A stretch of 64,000 nt of DNA from AC-32 sp963813435 (GCA_963813435.1 CAWEYY010000003.1:1116001-1180000); one strand, 5' to 3'. Positions 43,660 to 52,324 are shown, counted from the first letter of the stretch. The notes: generated by a model from the sequence alone, not told the origin. Program-made: numbers and translations.

Positions 43660-43695
43660 GCGGCAGGCGGCGTCAGCGCGGGCGCCGCCTGCCGC
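43660..43695 (+). terminator. Strong hairpin after the collagen-like gene
   Basis: Perfect 13-bp stem gcggcaggcggcg / cgccgcctgccgc with a 10-nt loop, 17 bp after the stop codon. No T-tract. A second hairpin (43748-43766, tgcgggga-cga-tccccgca) follows in the same gap. Confidence 0.6.
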
Positions 43696-43920
43696 CAATC
43701 ACTCCAACGGGGCATGCTCCGCCCAAAAGCCAGGCCGATACTGCGGTTGCGGGGACGATCCCCGCATGGCGTACGAACCAAAACTGCGGCTATTGATCTC
43801 ATCGATCGGAAATCCCTCGTACGGTGCCTCTCCCCCGAGCTCATGCTCGTGGACCCCGAGCTGGCCGAGCGCGCCCGCGAGCTTTTGCGTGACCCCGGTG
43901 AGACCAACGGAAAGGGGAAC

Positions 43921-45024
43921 ATGTCGGCTCTAGGGATGCACGAGATCACGTCGTCGGTCGGGCTCGGACTCGAGCCGCCGCTCAGCCCACCCGTGGTTGG
44001 TGGCCCTCGCGCCTCCGCCGCCTTCGACAGCTCTCCGTCGTTCGGCCCGAGCGACCTGCCGTCGCCTCCCCCGGCCCTGCGCCCGCCCGAGAGCGCACCC
44101 GTGTTCGAGCCCGAGGTGCAGCCCGTGCAGGCGAGCGCGCCCGAAGAGATTCCAGCGAGTCCGGCACCCGAGGTCTCGGTGCCCGAGGTCTCGGCGCCCG
44201 CTCCGGCTCCGGCTCCCGCTCCCACGCCGATCCAGGCGCCGGTGCAGCAGCCCGAGCCCGTGGAGCCCGCGCCGTTGATGGCGCCTCCGCCGGTCGACGC
44301 GCCGGCTCCAGTGACGCCCGAGCCCGTCTCCGAGCCTGCTCCCGAGCCGGTGCAGCAGCCCGCTCCGGAGCTCGTCCCGGTCCAGGCCGCGCCCGAGCCC
44401 GATCCTGAGCCCGAGCTGCCCGCGATGGCGCCCGAGGCTCCGGCCGAGCCCGAGCTTCCGGCCATGGCGCCGAGCGTCCCGATGCCCGACCTCGCGCCGG
44501 TCCAGCCGGGCGCACAGGCCGAGGACTACTTCGTGACTCCCGCGACCCCGCCGTCCCCGGCCCCCGCGCCGGAGCCGGTCGAGCCGGCGCAGCCGGAGAT
44601 CCAGCCCGTGACGCTCACTCCTCCGGCCGCTCCTCCGGCCGAGGCGCCCGCGGCGCCGGAGGCCCAGGTGGCCTCCGACGAGCTGCCGGTGATCGAGTTC
44701 CCGCCCACGACTCTCGAGCCGACGATCGTCGACGAGCCGGTCTTCGTGCCCGAGCAGATGCCGGCGGAGATGCCTGCGATCGAGTCGGATGTCTTCAACC
44801 CGTTCGGTCAGACGCAGAGCGTGTTCCGCGTGGTCGTCCGCCTCCAGGACGGCGACGGCGTCGAGGTCGGCGAGTTCCGCGACTTCGGAACGGCGATGGA
44901 GGGCGCGCAGGAGGTCATCGAGCAGTTTGCGAATGCCAACGGCTCGTGGCCGTTCTATGCGGGCCGGTTCATCCGCCCCGACCTGATCGTCTCCGTCGAC
45001 GTCGTCGACGGAAACTCGGCCTAG
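43921..45024 (+). CDS. Proline-rich disordered protein with a conserved C-terminal domain
   Basis: 367 residues from ATG 43921, which has aaagggg six bases upstream; an in-frame ATG at 43843 would add 26 residues and also looks coding. Residues 30-280 are low-complexity Pro-Ala-Glu-Val (PAPEVSVPEVSAPAPAP and similar), surely disordered. The last 70 residues form a compact domain, VFRVVVRLQDGDGVEVGEFRDFGTAMEGAQEVIEQF then WPFYAGRFIRPDLIVSVDVV. No signal peptide, so cytoplasmic; function unknown. The acidic linker may act as a spacer or scaffold. Confidence 0.72.
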   Translation: MSALGMHEITSSVGLGLEPPLSPPVVGGPRASAAFDSSPSFGPSDLPSPPPALRPPESAPVFEPEVQPVQASAPEEIPASPAPEVSVPEVSAPAPAPAPAPTPIQAPVQQPEPVEPAPLMAPPPVDAPAPVTPEPVSEPAPEPVQQPAPELVPVQAAPEPDPEPELPAMAPEAPAEPELPAMAPSVPMPDLAPVQPGAQAEDYFVTPATPPSPAPAPEPVEPAQPEIQPVTLTPPAAPPAEAPAAPEAQVASDELPVIEFPPTTLEPTIVDEPVFVPEQMPAEMPAIESDVFNPFGQTQSVFRVVVRLQDGDGVEVGEFRDFGTAMEGAQEVIEQFANANGSWPFYAGRFIRPDLIVSVDVVDGNSA

Positions 45025-45126
45025 ATCAGGCCGAAACCTCCGCTCAAAGAATCCTTCCATTTCGCGCACGAGGAGCTAACGCGCGGCTCCTTTACTGCGT
45101 GGTGCAGGCACTCGACGGAGGTATTC

Positions 45127-45732
45127 ATGACTCGCAAGCTCATCGTTCTGACGCTCGTCGCCGCCTTCGGCCTTGCCGTGACCGGCGTCGCGAGTGCGAA
45201 GTGGTTCAACGTGATCCGCGGCACGAAGAACGCGGACGTGATCGCCGGCACCGACAACCGCGACTTCATCCTCGCGTACGCCGGTGACGACCAGATCAGC
45301 GCAGGCGGCGCACGCGACATCGTCCGCGCCGGCAAGGGCAACGACGGCGTCGACGGCGGCGCAGGGCTCGACGGCCTCTTCGGCGGAGCCGGCGACGACA
45401 CGCTGAGCGCCGGAGACGGCGGCGCCGTGCTCTGGGGCATGGCCGGAAACGACACGCTCAACGCGAGCGACAACGGCCGCAACATCCTTCACGGCGGCCT
45501 CGGCGACGACACGCTCAACGGCGGCGCGGGACGCGATCGCCTGTGGGGCGGCCGTGGCGTGGACACGCTCAACGGCGGAGACGGCAACGATGTCCTCCAC
45601 TCGCTCGCAGCCGATGGCCAGGCCGACGCGCTCGACTGCGGCGCCGGCAACCATGACGTCGCGTGGGTCCGGGCAGGCGAGCTCGACACCGTCGTGAACT
45701 GCGAAGTCGTGAAGACCGTCTCGACAGGCTAG
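45127..45732 (+). CDS. Secreted RTX-like (hemolysin-type) calcium-binding repeat protein
   Basis: 201 residues; ribosome site ggaggt before ATG 45127. Signal peptide MTRKLIVLTLVAAFGLAVTGVASA. The mature part is eight to nine GGxGxDxLx-type nonapeptides (GGAGDDTLSAGDGG, GGLGDDTLNGGAGRD, GGRGVDTLNGGDGND), forming a calcium-bound parallel beta-roll. The final part has a Cys pair (LDCGAGNHDVAW and VVNCEVV). There is no enzymatic domain or type I secretion gene nearby, so Sec export is more likely. Confidence 0.88.
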   Translation: MTRKLIVLTLVAAFGLAVTGVASAKWFNVIRGTKNADVIAGTDNRDFILAYAGDDQISAGGARDIVRAGKGNDGVDGGAGLDGLFGGAGDDTLSAGDGGAVLWGMAGNDTLNASDNGRNILHGGLGDDTLNGGAGRDRLWGGRGVDTLNGGDGNDVLHSLAADGQADALDCGAGNHDVAWVRAGELDTVVNCEVVKTVSTG

Positions 45733-45759
45733 GTCCCGACTTCAGTTTGCCCCTCCCAG

Positions 45760-45792
45760 CGAGGCCCGCCCACCGGCGGGCCTCGTCTCTTA
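45760..45792 (+). terminator. Intrinsic terminator after the RTX-like gene
   Basis: Perfect 11-bp stem cgaggcccgcc / ggcgggcctcg with the loop cacc, followed by tctctta. Confidence 0.75.
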
Positions 45793-45805
45793 TCGTCACC
45801 TGACC

Positions 45806-46555
45806 GTGGGCGCACTCGAGGTGATCGCAGTCGCTGGCTGGTCATTTGTGGTCGCGCTCGCCGGTGGCGTCGTCGGGCTCGTGCTCGGAAACCTGCGTCT
45901 GCCGCTCTTCGTGCTCGCGTCGTCCTCGCCCGCGTCGGCCGGCGGCGCGAACATCGCCGTCTCGGGGATCGCAGCGGCGACCGCCTCCACGAGCCACATC
46001 CGCGCGGGCCGAATCAACTGGAGCCTGTTCGGCTGGATGGCGCCGCCCTCGGTCGTGGGCGCGCTCGTCGGCGGCTACCTGGCGGGCAAGGTTCCGAAGT
46101 CGGCGCTGCTGCTCGCAATCGCCGCGGTGCTCGTCTACAGCGGGCTCGACCTGCTGCTCCGGCCGCCGGTGGAGGCCCGTGAGAGCGACGGCCCTCACGT
46201 GGTGGCGGCGATGGTCTCGGGCGCGGTGATCGGACTGCTGGGCGGGTTCGTCGGGCTGATCCTCGGCTCGCTGCGAATGCCCGCGCTGCTGCGCATCGTG
46301 GGCGAGACGCCAGCCCGCGCCGTCGGGACGAACCTCGCGGTCGGCGTCTGCGTCGGCATCGCGGGGCTGCTCGGGCACCTTCCGTCCGCGAGCCCGGACT
46401 GGTGGCTGATCGCCGTCGGCGGCGCGGCCTCGATCCCGGGCGCGCTGATCGGAGCACGCCTCACGGGCCGACTCTCCGAGCGACAGCTCATCCGCGCGAT
46501 CGCGATCGTGCTCCTGATCGCCGGCGCGGCCGCTGCGATCCAGGCCCTCGTCTAG
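45806..46555 (+). CDS. TauE/SafE-family membrane transporter
   Basis: 249 residues from GTG 45806, eight hydrophobic helices in two similar halves: VVALAGGVVGLVLGNLRLPLFVL and GAVIGLLGGFVGLILGSLRMPALL, each followed by a GTN/GGAN-type helix start, the family's internal repeat. TauE/SafE proteins export sulfite, sulfoacetate or other organosulfur anions. The sulfatase and cysK lie far away, so no link should be drawn. Its stop overlaps the end of the convergent membrane-protein gene by four bases. Confidence 0.82.
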   Translation: MGALEVIAVAGWSFVVALAGGVVGLVLGNLRLPLFVLASSSPASAGGANIAVSGIAAATASTSHIRAGRINWSLFGWMAPPSVVGALVGGYLAGKVPKSALLLAIAAVLVYSGLDLLLRPPVEARESDGPHVVAAMVSGAVIGLLGGFVGLILGSLRMPALLRIVGETPARAVGTNLAVGVCVGIAGLLGHLPSASPDWWLIAVGGAASIPGALIGARLTGRLSERQLIRAIAIVLLIAGAAAAIQALV

Positions 46556-47265
46556 AGCGCCGGTGCGACGCGATGCTGCTCGCCGCGGCCCACCACCACG
46601 ATGACCGTTGCGGCCCAGACGAGGACTGCGACTCCCCACGCGAGCCCGGCACTGCCGGGCTTGTCCGGGTAGACGATCGATCCGACCCCGAAGACGGCGG
46701 CGGCCAGAGCTGCGCTGAGCGCGCCGAGCCGACCGCAGAGCACCGACAACGGGAGCCCGAACGCCATCGCCGCAAGCCCCGTCCACTGGTCGAGCCCGAT
46801 GTGCGAGTCGTAGGGCGGGGTACCGTCGGCGTAGTTGCGGGCCATGTGGACCCCGTAGACCACGAGCGGGACGGCCAGCGCGGCGGCAAGGAGGAAGAGC
46901 GTCGCCGTGGGCCGGACTCGAACGATCAGGCTCCGGTCGGGAAGCAGCGCCGCGAGCACGAGACCGGCGACCGCCACCAACGCGCCGACACCAACGTAGC
47001 GGTGGTCGGTCGAGACGAGCCCCGCGAGCGCATATGCGACGGCAGCCGCGAAGACCTGACGGAGCGCTCGAGCGTCTTGCCAGGCAAGCAGGAAGCCCGC
47101 CGGTACGACGATTCCACCAATCGCTCCGTACCCCAGATCGGACACCGTACCCGGCTCGCCGAGGAACCACGTTCCGACCAGGTCGACGAGCGCGAACCCG
47201 ACCAGCCAGATCGCGAGGGAGAAGGTGATTCCGAGCCCGAGGGCAAGCCAGCGCACTGCTCGCAC
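46552..47265 (-). CDS. Polytopic membrane protein of unknown function
   Basis: 237 residues from GTG 47265. Seven hydrophobic helices; the N-terminus MRAVRWLALGLGITFSLAIWLVGFALVDLVGTWFLGEPG and the loop MARNYADGTPPYDSHIGLDQWTGL are the most distinctive stretches. No family recognised. Last gene of the leftward run from the VOC gene, 13 bp after the peptidase gene. Confidence 0.65.
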   Translation of the reverse strand: MRAVRWLALGLGITFSLAIWLVGFALVDLVGTWFLGEPGTVSDLGYGAIGGIVVPAGFLLAWQDARALRQVFAAAVAYALAGLVSTDHRYVGVGALVAVAGLVLAALLPDRSLIVRVRPTATLFLLAAALAVPLVVYGVHMARNYADGTPPYDSHIGLDQWTGLAAMAFGLPLSVLCGRLGALSAALAAAVFGVGSIVYPDKPGSAGLAWGVAVLVWAATVIVVVGRGEQHRVAPAL

Positions 47266-47278
47266 CCTAGGCGATGGC

Positions 47279-48109
47279 CTACTGCACGCCTCCTTCGACC
47301 CGGTCGAGGAAGGCGCCCACGATCTCGAGGTAGAGCTCGGGCTCCTCGAGGTACGCCATGTGGGCGCTCGACTCGAACAGCACCCACTCGGAGCCGCGGA
47401 TCCCCTCGCGGAGCGGCTCGATCAGGCCGGGAGTGCACTCGTCGTGGCGGCCCGAGGTGATCAGCGTCGGCAGGGAGATCTCGCCCAGGCGGTCGATGAC
47501 GTCCCACTCCCTGAGCGTGCCCGTGACCGTGTACTCGTTCGTGCCCCACATCGTCTCGTAGACCTGCGCGCCGAACTTCTCGCGCGCCCGGGCCATCGAC
47601 TCGGGCTCGGGATCGAGCCGGAGGATGTGGCGTCGCTTGAACTCGGCCTCTGCCTCCTCCTCATCGAGCCCTTCGGGCAGCGCCGCCCGCAGGCGGAGCG
47701 TCTCCTCGGCCCAGCGGGGCGCGCTCGTCGGCGCCGAGTTCAGCACGAGGCTCGCGATGCCCGTCGGCTGCAGCAGCGCGTACTCGAGCGCCAGCATCCC
47801 GCCCCACGACGAGCCGAAGAGGTGGATCCGCCCGAGCCCGAGCCCAGTCCGGACACTCTCGAGCTGGGCGATGAAGGTCTCGACTGTCCAGAGCGAGACG
47901 TCGTCCGGCCGGTCGGAGTCGCCGCCGCCGAGCTGGTCGTAGAAGACGACGCGCCGCCCCTGCTCGGCGAGCGCGCCGAGGCCCTCCAGCGGATCGTGGC
48001 ACCCACCCGGCCCGCCGTGCAGGCACAGAAGCGGCAGCCGGCCCGGCTCCTCACCGTCGCCGACGACCTCGTACGACGTCTCCCACTCGCGGAAACGGAG
48101 GCGGCCCAC
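47279..48109 (-). CDS. pip: Proline iminopeptidase-like alpha/beta hydrolase (S33)
   Basis: 276 residues from GTG 48109. LLCLHGGPGGCHDPLEGL is the HGGPG oxyanion motif of family S33, VFYDQLGGGDSDRP the following loop, HLFGSSWGGMLALEYALLQP the nucleophile elbow (Ser in GSSWGG), and SSAHMAYLEEPELYLE holds the catalytic His. It should remove N-terminal proline from peptides. Eleven bases separate it from the upstream lipoprotein gene in the same leftward run. Confidence 0.87.
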   Translation of the reverse strand: MGRLRFREWETSYEVVGDGEEPGRLPLLCLHGGPGGCHDPLEGLGALAEQGRRVVFYDQLGGGDSDRPDDVSLWTVETFIAQLESVRTGLGLGRIHLFGSSWGGMLALEYALLQPTGIASLVLNSAPTSAPRWAEETLRLRAALPEGLDEEEAEAEFKRRHILRLDPEPESMARAREKFGAQVYETMWGTNEYTVTGTLREWDVIDRLGEISLPTLITSGRHDECTPGLIEPLREGIRGSEWVLFESSAHMAYLEEPELYLEIVGAFLDRVEGGVQ

Positions 48110-48119
48110 CGGCGCGAGT

Positions 48120-48551
48120 CTAGTGGCGGCAGGCGAGCCCGAGCCGCCGCGCGGCGGCGTTCGAGGCTTCGCGTGCGGAGGCGAGGTCGACCCTCGCGCG
48201 GGACAGGTCAGCCGCGTTGCTGCGGACGAACGCGTCGCGGAAGATCGCGTTCGCGCGCTGCACGCGGTCGATCGAGCGGAGGAAGCCGGCCATGTCGACC
48301 TGCCGGTCGCCGGGGACGTCGAGCCGGACGAGCCGCGACTGCTCGTGCTCCTCCAGGGCGCTCACGCGCTGCCCGAGGTCGAGCAGGTCGCGGCCGGTGT
48401 TCGGGAACGGCAGCGCGCTGACCGCAGCGGCCCGCTTCGCGCAGACCGCGTCGGCCCGCTTCAGGAAGGCGGCGTCGCCGGAGCCGCTCGACTCGCCGCC
48501 GCAGCCGGAAAGGAGGAAGAGCGCGAGGACGGCAACCCCTGCAAGGCGCAT
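48120..48551 (-). CDS. Small lipoprotein
   Basis: 143 residues. MRLAGVAVLALFLLSGCGGESSGSG has a type II signal peptide with lipobox LSGC, so the mature protein is lipid-anchored outside the membrane. The rest is mostly helical, with Cys in VCAKRA and at the end (GLACRH), which may pair. No known domain. Lies between korB (37 bp upstream) and the proline iminopeptidase gene. Confidence 0.78.
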   Translation of the reverse strand: MRLAGVAVLALFLLSGCGGESSGSGDAAFLKRADAVCAKRAAAVSALPFPNTGRDLLDLGQRVSALEEHEQSRLVRLDVPGDRQVDMAGFLRSIDRVQRANAIFRDAFVRSNAADLSRARVDLASAREASNAAARRLGLACRH

Positions 48552-48588
48552 CTCGGGGTCATCGGCTCACGGCGCGGGAGCCTTGAAA

Positions 48589-49602
48589 TCAGCCGATCGT
48601 CCAGGTGTCGCCGGCGTGGAGGAGCTCGGTGAGGTCGCCCTCGCCCTGCTCGCTGCGCGCGGTCTCGAGCTGCTCCTCCATCAGGCGCTCGTAGGCCGGG
48701 CGCTCGATGTCCCTGAAGACGCCGATCGGCGTCGGCCCGTGCGGCGTGTGCGAGATCCGCGCGAGCGCCTCGGCCAGGCTCGGGGACTCGTGATGCTCGT
48801 CGTGGACCATCAGCGCGTCCTCGCCGGCCTCGGCCACGTCGACCAGCTCGGCAGAGCCGTCCGGCCGCAGGCGCACGCCGCGCTCCCCTTCCTCGCCGAA
48901 GCGGATCGGCTTCCCGTGCTCGAGCAGGATCCGGTTCTCCTTCTGGTCGCGCACGGTGTCGAAGGCGCCGTCGTTGTAGACGTTGCAGTTCTGGTAGATC
49001 TCGACGAAGGCAACGCCCTGATGTGCGTGCGCGCGGCGCAGGGTCTCGGTTAGGTGGACGCGGTCGGTGTCGATCGAGCGCGCGACGAACGTCGCCTCGG
49101 CCCCGAGCGCGAGCGCCACCGGGTTGAACGGCCAGTCGAGCGACCCCATCGGCGTCGTCTTGTTGACCGTGCCGAGCGGCGTCGTTGGCGAGTACTGCCC
49201 CTTCGTGAGCCCGTAGATCTGGTTGTTGAAGAGCAGGATCTTGATGTTCACGTTCCGCCGCAGCGCGTGGATCAGGTGGTTGCCGCCGATCGAAAGCGAG
49301 TCGCCGTCGCCGGTCACGACCCACACGGACAGATCCGGGCGCGCGAGCGCGAGTCCGGTTGCGATCGCAGGCGCGCGGCCGTGGATCGAGTGCATCCCGT
49401 ACGTCTGCATGTAGTACGGGAAGCGCGCGGCGCAGCCGATCCCGGAGATGAAGACGATCCGCTCCCGCGGAATCCCGAGCTCGGGCATGAACTTCTGCAC
49501 CGCCGCGAGGATCGCGTAGTCCCCGCAGCCCGGGCACCAGCGCACCTCCTGGTCCGAGGTGAAGTCCTTCGCAGTGAGCTGACCGCCGCCGTTCTCGCTC
49601 AC
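48589..49602 (-). CDS. korB: 2-oxoacid:ferredoxin oxidoreductase, beta subunit (KorB)
   Basis: 337 residues from GTG 49602 (ggaagg seven bases upstream; a TTG at 49623 is also in frame). RWCPGCGDYAILAAVQKF and GIGCAARFPYYM supply cysteines of the [4Fe-4S] cluster, and VVTGDGDSLSIGGNHLIHALRRN with LLFNNQIYGLTKGQ is the TPP/Mg site. Works with KorA to oxidise 2-oxoglutarate (or another 2-oxoacid) to the acyl-CoA with ferredoxin. No ferredoxin gene is next to it. Separated from korA by 97 bp holding a two-hairpin repeat. Confidence 0.93.
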   Translation of the reverse strand: MSENGGGQLTAKDFTSDQEVRWCPGCGDYAILAAVQKFMPELGIPRERIVFISGIGCAARFPYYMQTYGMHSIHGRAPAIATGLALARPDLSVWVVTGDGDSLSIGGNHLIHALRRNVNIKILLFNNQIYGLTKGQYSPTTPLGTVNKTTPMGSLDWPFNPVALALGAEATFVARSIDTDRVHLTETLRRAHAHQGVAFVEIYQNCNVYNDGAFDTVRDQKENRILLEHGKPIRFGEEGERGVRLRPDGSAELVDVAEAGEDALMVHDEHHESPSLAEALARISHTPHGPTPIGVFRDIERPAYERLMEEQLETARSEQGEGDLTELLHAGDTWTIG

Positions 49603-49627
49603 AGCCAAGCCTTCCGGCAGCAAACGC

Positions 49628-49702
49628 GTCGACCGGTCATTTCAGACGGACGCACGGGCTGAGCCCGAGCGTCCTGACGCCGGCAGCGCAAGCGCCGCCT
49701 CA
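49628..49702 (-). repeat. Two-hairpin intergenic repeat, copy 2
   Basis: Read leftward it begins on the TGA stop of korA (tgaggcggcgcttgcgctgcc), has a second hairpin around cgggctcagcccg, and ends cgtctgaaatgaccggtcga. Same layout and tail as copies 1 and 3. It lies between korA and korB, within what should be one transcript. Confidence 0.75.
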
Positions 49703-51535
49703 CAACAACGCCTCCATCGCGTCAGCCAGCTCGCCCGACCGCAGCGGCACGCCGCGGACGCGGTTGTAGCCGACCGCGTCGACCAGGAACTCGGCGCGCA
49801 CGAGCTTCAGCAGCTGGCCGAGGTTCATCTCCGGAACGAGAACGCGGTCGTACGCGCGCAGCACCTCGCCGGTGTTGCGCGGGAAGGGGTTCAGATGAGT
49901 CAGGTGCGCCTGCGCGACCTTCTTGCCGTCCCTGCGCACGCGGCGCACTGCGGCCGTGATCGGCCCGTACGTCCCGCCCCAGCCGAGGACGAGCAGGTCG
50001 GCGCCGTCCGGGTCGTCGACCTCGAGCTCCGGGATGTCCGCGGCGATCCCGGCGACCTTCTGCGCGCGCAGGCGGACCATCAGGTCGTGGTTGTCGGGGT
50101 CGTAGGAGACGTTGCCGGTCTCGTCCTGCTTCTCGAGCCCGCCGATCCGGTGCTCGAGGCCGGGCGTGCCGGGGACGGCCCAGTCGCGGGCCAGCGTGTC
50201 CGGGTCGCGCACGTACGGGAGGAACTCGCCGTCGCGGTTCGGCTCCGTCGCGAACTCGACGTCGATCTTCTCCAGCGACGACACGTCGGGCAGCAGCCAC
50301 GGCTCGGAGCCGTTGGCGAGATACGCGTCCGAGAGCAGGTAGACGGGCGTGCGGTACTTGAGCGCGATCCGCGCCGCCTCGAGCGCCGCGTCGAAGCAGC
50401 CGCCGGGAGTGGACGCGGCGACGACCGGAACCGGCGACTCGGCGTTGCGGCCGAACAGGACCATCAGCAGGTCGGCCTGCTCGGGCTTGGTCGGCATCCC
50501 TGTCGACGGGCCTGCGCGCTGGATGTCGAGGATCAGGAGCGGCAGCTCGAGCGTGACCGCGAGGCCGACCGTCTCCGCCTTCAGCACCACCCCTGGACCG
50601 CTCGAGGTGCAGACGCCGAGGGCGCCGCCGAAGCTCGCGCCCAGCGCCGCGCCGACGGCCGCGATCTCGTCCTCGGCCTGGAACGTGCGCACGCCGAAGC
50701 GCTTGTGCCGCGAAAGGTGCTCGAGGATCTCCGAGGCGGGCGTGATCGGGTAGGCGCCGAGGAAGAGTGGCAGGCCGCTCTGAATGCTCGCAGCTATCAG
50801 CCCGAGTCCGAGCGCCTGGTTGCCGGTGATGTTCCGGTACGTGCCCGGAGGCAGCTTCGCCGGGGCGACCTCGTACGAGACGACGAAGTCCTCGGATGTC
50901 TCGCCGTAGGCCCAGCCCGCCTTGAACGCCTTCACATTCGCCTCGGCGATCACCGGCTTTGACGCGAACTTGCGCTCGAGGAACGCGACCGTCTCCTCGG
51001 TCGGACGGTGATAGAGCCACGACATCAGGCCGAGCGCGAACATGTTCTTCGAGCGCTCCGCCTCGCGCTTGCTGACGTCGACGTCGCGGAGCGCCTCGAG
51101 CGTCAGCGTCGTGAGCGGCACCTCGTGCACGTGGTAGCCCTCGAGCGAGCCGTCCTCGAGCGGGTTAGCCTCGTAGCCGGCCTTGTCGAGGTTGCGCTCC
51201 GTGAACGCGTCGCGGTTGACGATCAGCGTCCCGCGCCGCTCGAGGTCGCGCAGGTTCGTCTTGAGCGCGGCGGGATTCATCGCGACGAGGACGTCGGGCC
51301 TGTCACCCGGCGTGAGGATGTCGTGGTCGGCGAAGTGGAGCTGGAAGCCGGAGACGCCGGGCAGCGAGCCGGCCGGCGCGCGGATCTCCGCGGGGAAGTC
51401 AGGAAGCGTCGAGAGGTCGTTGCCGACCAGCGCGGTCTCACTCGTGAACTGCCCGCCGGTGAGCTGCATCCCGTCGCCCGAGTCGCCCGCGAAGCGAATC
51501 GTGACCTGTTCGAGCTGCTCGACCTGCTTGGCCAT
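49700..51535 (-). CDS. korA: 2-oxoacid:ferredoxin oxidoreductase, alpha subunit (KorA)
   Basis: 611 residues. An N-terminal gamma-type domain (VTIRFAGDSGDGMQLTGGQF, residues 1-200) is fused to the alpha/pyrimidine-binding domain (GAYPITPASEILEHL, residues 250-600), the usual KorA fusion. SSGPGVVLKAETVGLAVTLELPLLILDIQRAGPSTGMPTKPEQADLL is the conserved core. Together with KorB it forms an oxygen-tolerant alternative to 2-oxoglutarate dehydrogenase, as in mycobacteria. Starts 7 bp after the small protein gene upstream. Confidence 0.93.
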   Translation of the reverse strand: MAKQVEQLEQVTIRFAGDSGDGMQLTGGQFTSETALVGNDLSTLPDFPAEIRAPAGSLPGVSGFQLHFADHDILTPGDRPDVLVAMNPAALKTNLRDLERRGTLIVNRDAFTERNLDKAGYEANPLEDGSLEGYHVHEVPLTTLTLEALRDVDVSKREAERSKNMFALGLMSWLYHRPTEETVAFLERKFASKPVIAEANVKAFKAGWAYGETSEDFVVSYEVAPAKLPPGTYRNITGNQALGLGLIAASIQSGLPLFLGAYPITPASEILEHLSRHKRFGVRTFQAEDEIAAVGAALGASFGGALGVCTSSGPGVVLKAETVGLAVTLELPLLILDIQRAGPSTGMPTKPEQADLLMVLFGRNAESPVPVVAASTPGGCFDAALEAARIALKYRTPVYLLSDAYLANGSEPWLLPDVSSLEKIDVEFATEPNRDGEFLPYVRDPDTLARDWAVPGTPGLEHRIGGLEKQDETGNVSYDPDNHDLMVRLRAQKVAGIAADIPELEVDDPDGADLLVLGWGGTYGPITAAVRRVRRDGKKVAQAHLTHLNPFPRNTGEVLRAYDRVLVPEMNLGQLLKLVRAEFLVDAVGYNRVRGVPLRSGELADAMEALL

Positions 51536-51542
51536 TTGCCCC

Positions 51543-51773
51543 CTACACCGTAGCGCGCACGACGGTGATGCCCCAGGCCCCACCCGAGTCGAACAGCTCG
51601 TCGGGATCGACCTCGTCGCGCCAGCCGAGGAAGTGGCGGCCCGGCTCGTCGTCGGTCGAGCCGAAGACGGCAAGGCGCTCCGCGCTCCGTTGTCCGGTCT
51701 CGCCCCGCTCGAGCTCCTCGCGCCGCCGATCGGCCTCCTCGGCCGCAGGGCCTTCCGCGTATCCCTTCGCCAT
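51543..51773 (-). CDS. Small acidic protein in the korAB operon
   Basis: 76 residues, starting inside the stop of the VOC gene (TGATG) and ending 7 bp before korA, so it is translationally linked to both. N-terminal helix rich in Glu/Arg (EEADRRREELERGETGQRSAERL), then VFGSTDDEPGRHFLGWRDEVDPDELFDSGGAWGITVVRATV. No domain recognised. The position points to a role connected with KorAB or its regulation, but that is inference. Confidence 0.65.
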   Translation of the reverse strand: MAKGYAEGPAAEEADRRREELERGETGQRSAERLAVFGSTDDEPGRHFLGWRDEVDPDELFDSGGAWGITVVRATV

Positions 51774-52252
51774 CAGGCGGCCTCCGCCAGCAGCGACTGG
51801 AGGTCGAGTGGCGCCGTGAACATCGCGACCTCGCCGGACTCGTCGCGCGGCCACTCCTCGCGAGCCCGATCACAGTAGAGCTCGAGCCCGTTCTCGTCCG
51901 GGTCGCGGAGGTAGAGCGCCTCCGAGACGCCGTGGTCGCTGGCGCCGTCGAGCGGCCAGCCTGCCTCGACGAGTCGTCGCAGGGAGTCACCCAGCGTGGG
52001 GCGGTCCGGATAGCGAATGGCGACATGGAAGAGACCGGTAGCGCCCGGCGGGGGAGGCGAGCCGCCGAGTGACTCCCAGGTGTTGAGACCGATGTGGTGG
52101 TGATAGCCGCCGGCCGAGAGGAACGCGGCCTGGTCGCCCATCCGCTGGTGCAGCTCGAACCCGAGGATGTCGCGGTAGAAGGCGATCGCCCGGTCGAGGT
52201 CCGAGACCTTCAGGTGGACGTGGCCGATGTCGACGCGCGGGTCGATGCTCAC
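51773..52252 (-). CDS. VOC-family (glyoxalase/catechol dioxygenase-like) protein
   Basis: 159 residues from GTG 52252. Two paired beta-alpha-beta-beta-beta units: DIGHVHLKVSDLDRAIAFYRDILGFEL, YHHHIGLNTW, TGLFHVAIRYPDRPTLGDSLRRLVEAG and EALYLRDPDENGLELYCDR. Metal ligands are His in GHVHL, His in LFHVAI and Glu in LELY, the CatE/extradiol dioxygenase set. First gene of the leftward run to korAB. Divergent from the AlkA-like gene with a 72-bp gap between the starts. Confidence 0.85.
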   Translation of the reverse strand: MSIDPRVDIGHVHLKVSDLDRAIAFYRDILGFELHQRMGDQAAFLSAGGYHHHIGLNTWESLGGSPPPPGATGLFHVAIRYPDRPTLGDSLRRLVEAGWPLDGASDHGVSEALYLRDPDENGLELYCDRAREEWPRDESGEVAMFTAPLDLQSLLAEAA

Positions 52253-52324
52253 GAGTGCCGACCATACCGACGCGGCCAGGCCGTCGTTGACGGTGTCCGC
52301 CTGCGCGGGCAAGATCGGCGTCCC

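Noticed and set aside
45190..45700. Regularly repeated DNA in the RTX-like gene that could look like a CRISPR or tandem array
   Set aside because: The repeats are in frame and encode GGxGxDxL nonapeptides; units are 27 bp and variable, without spacers.
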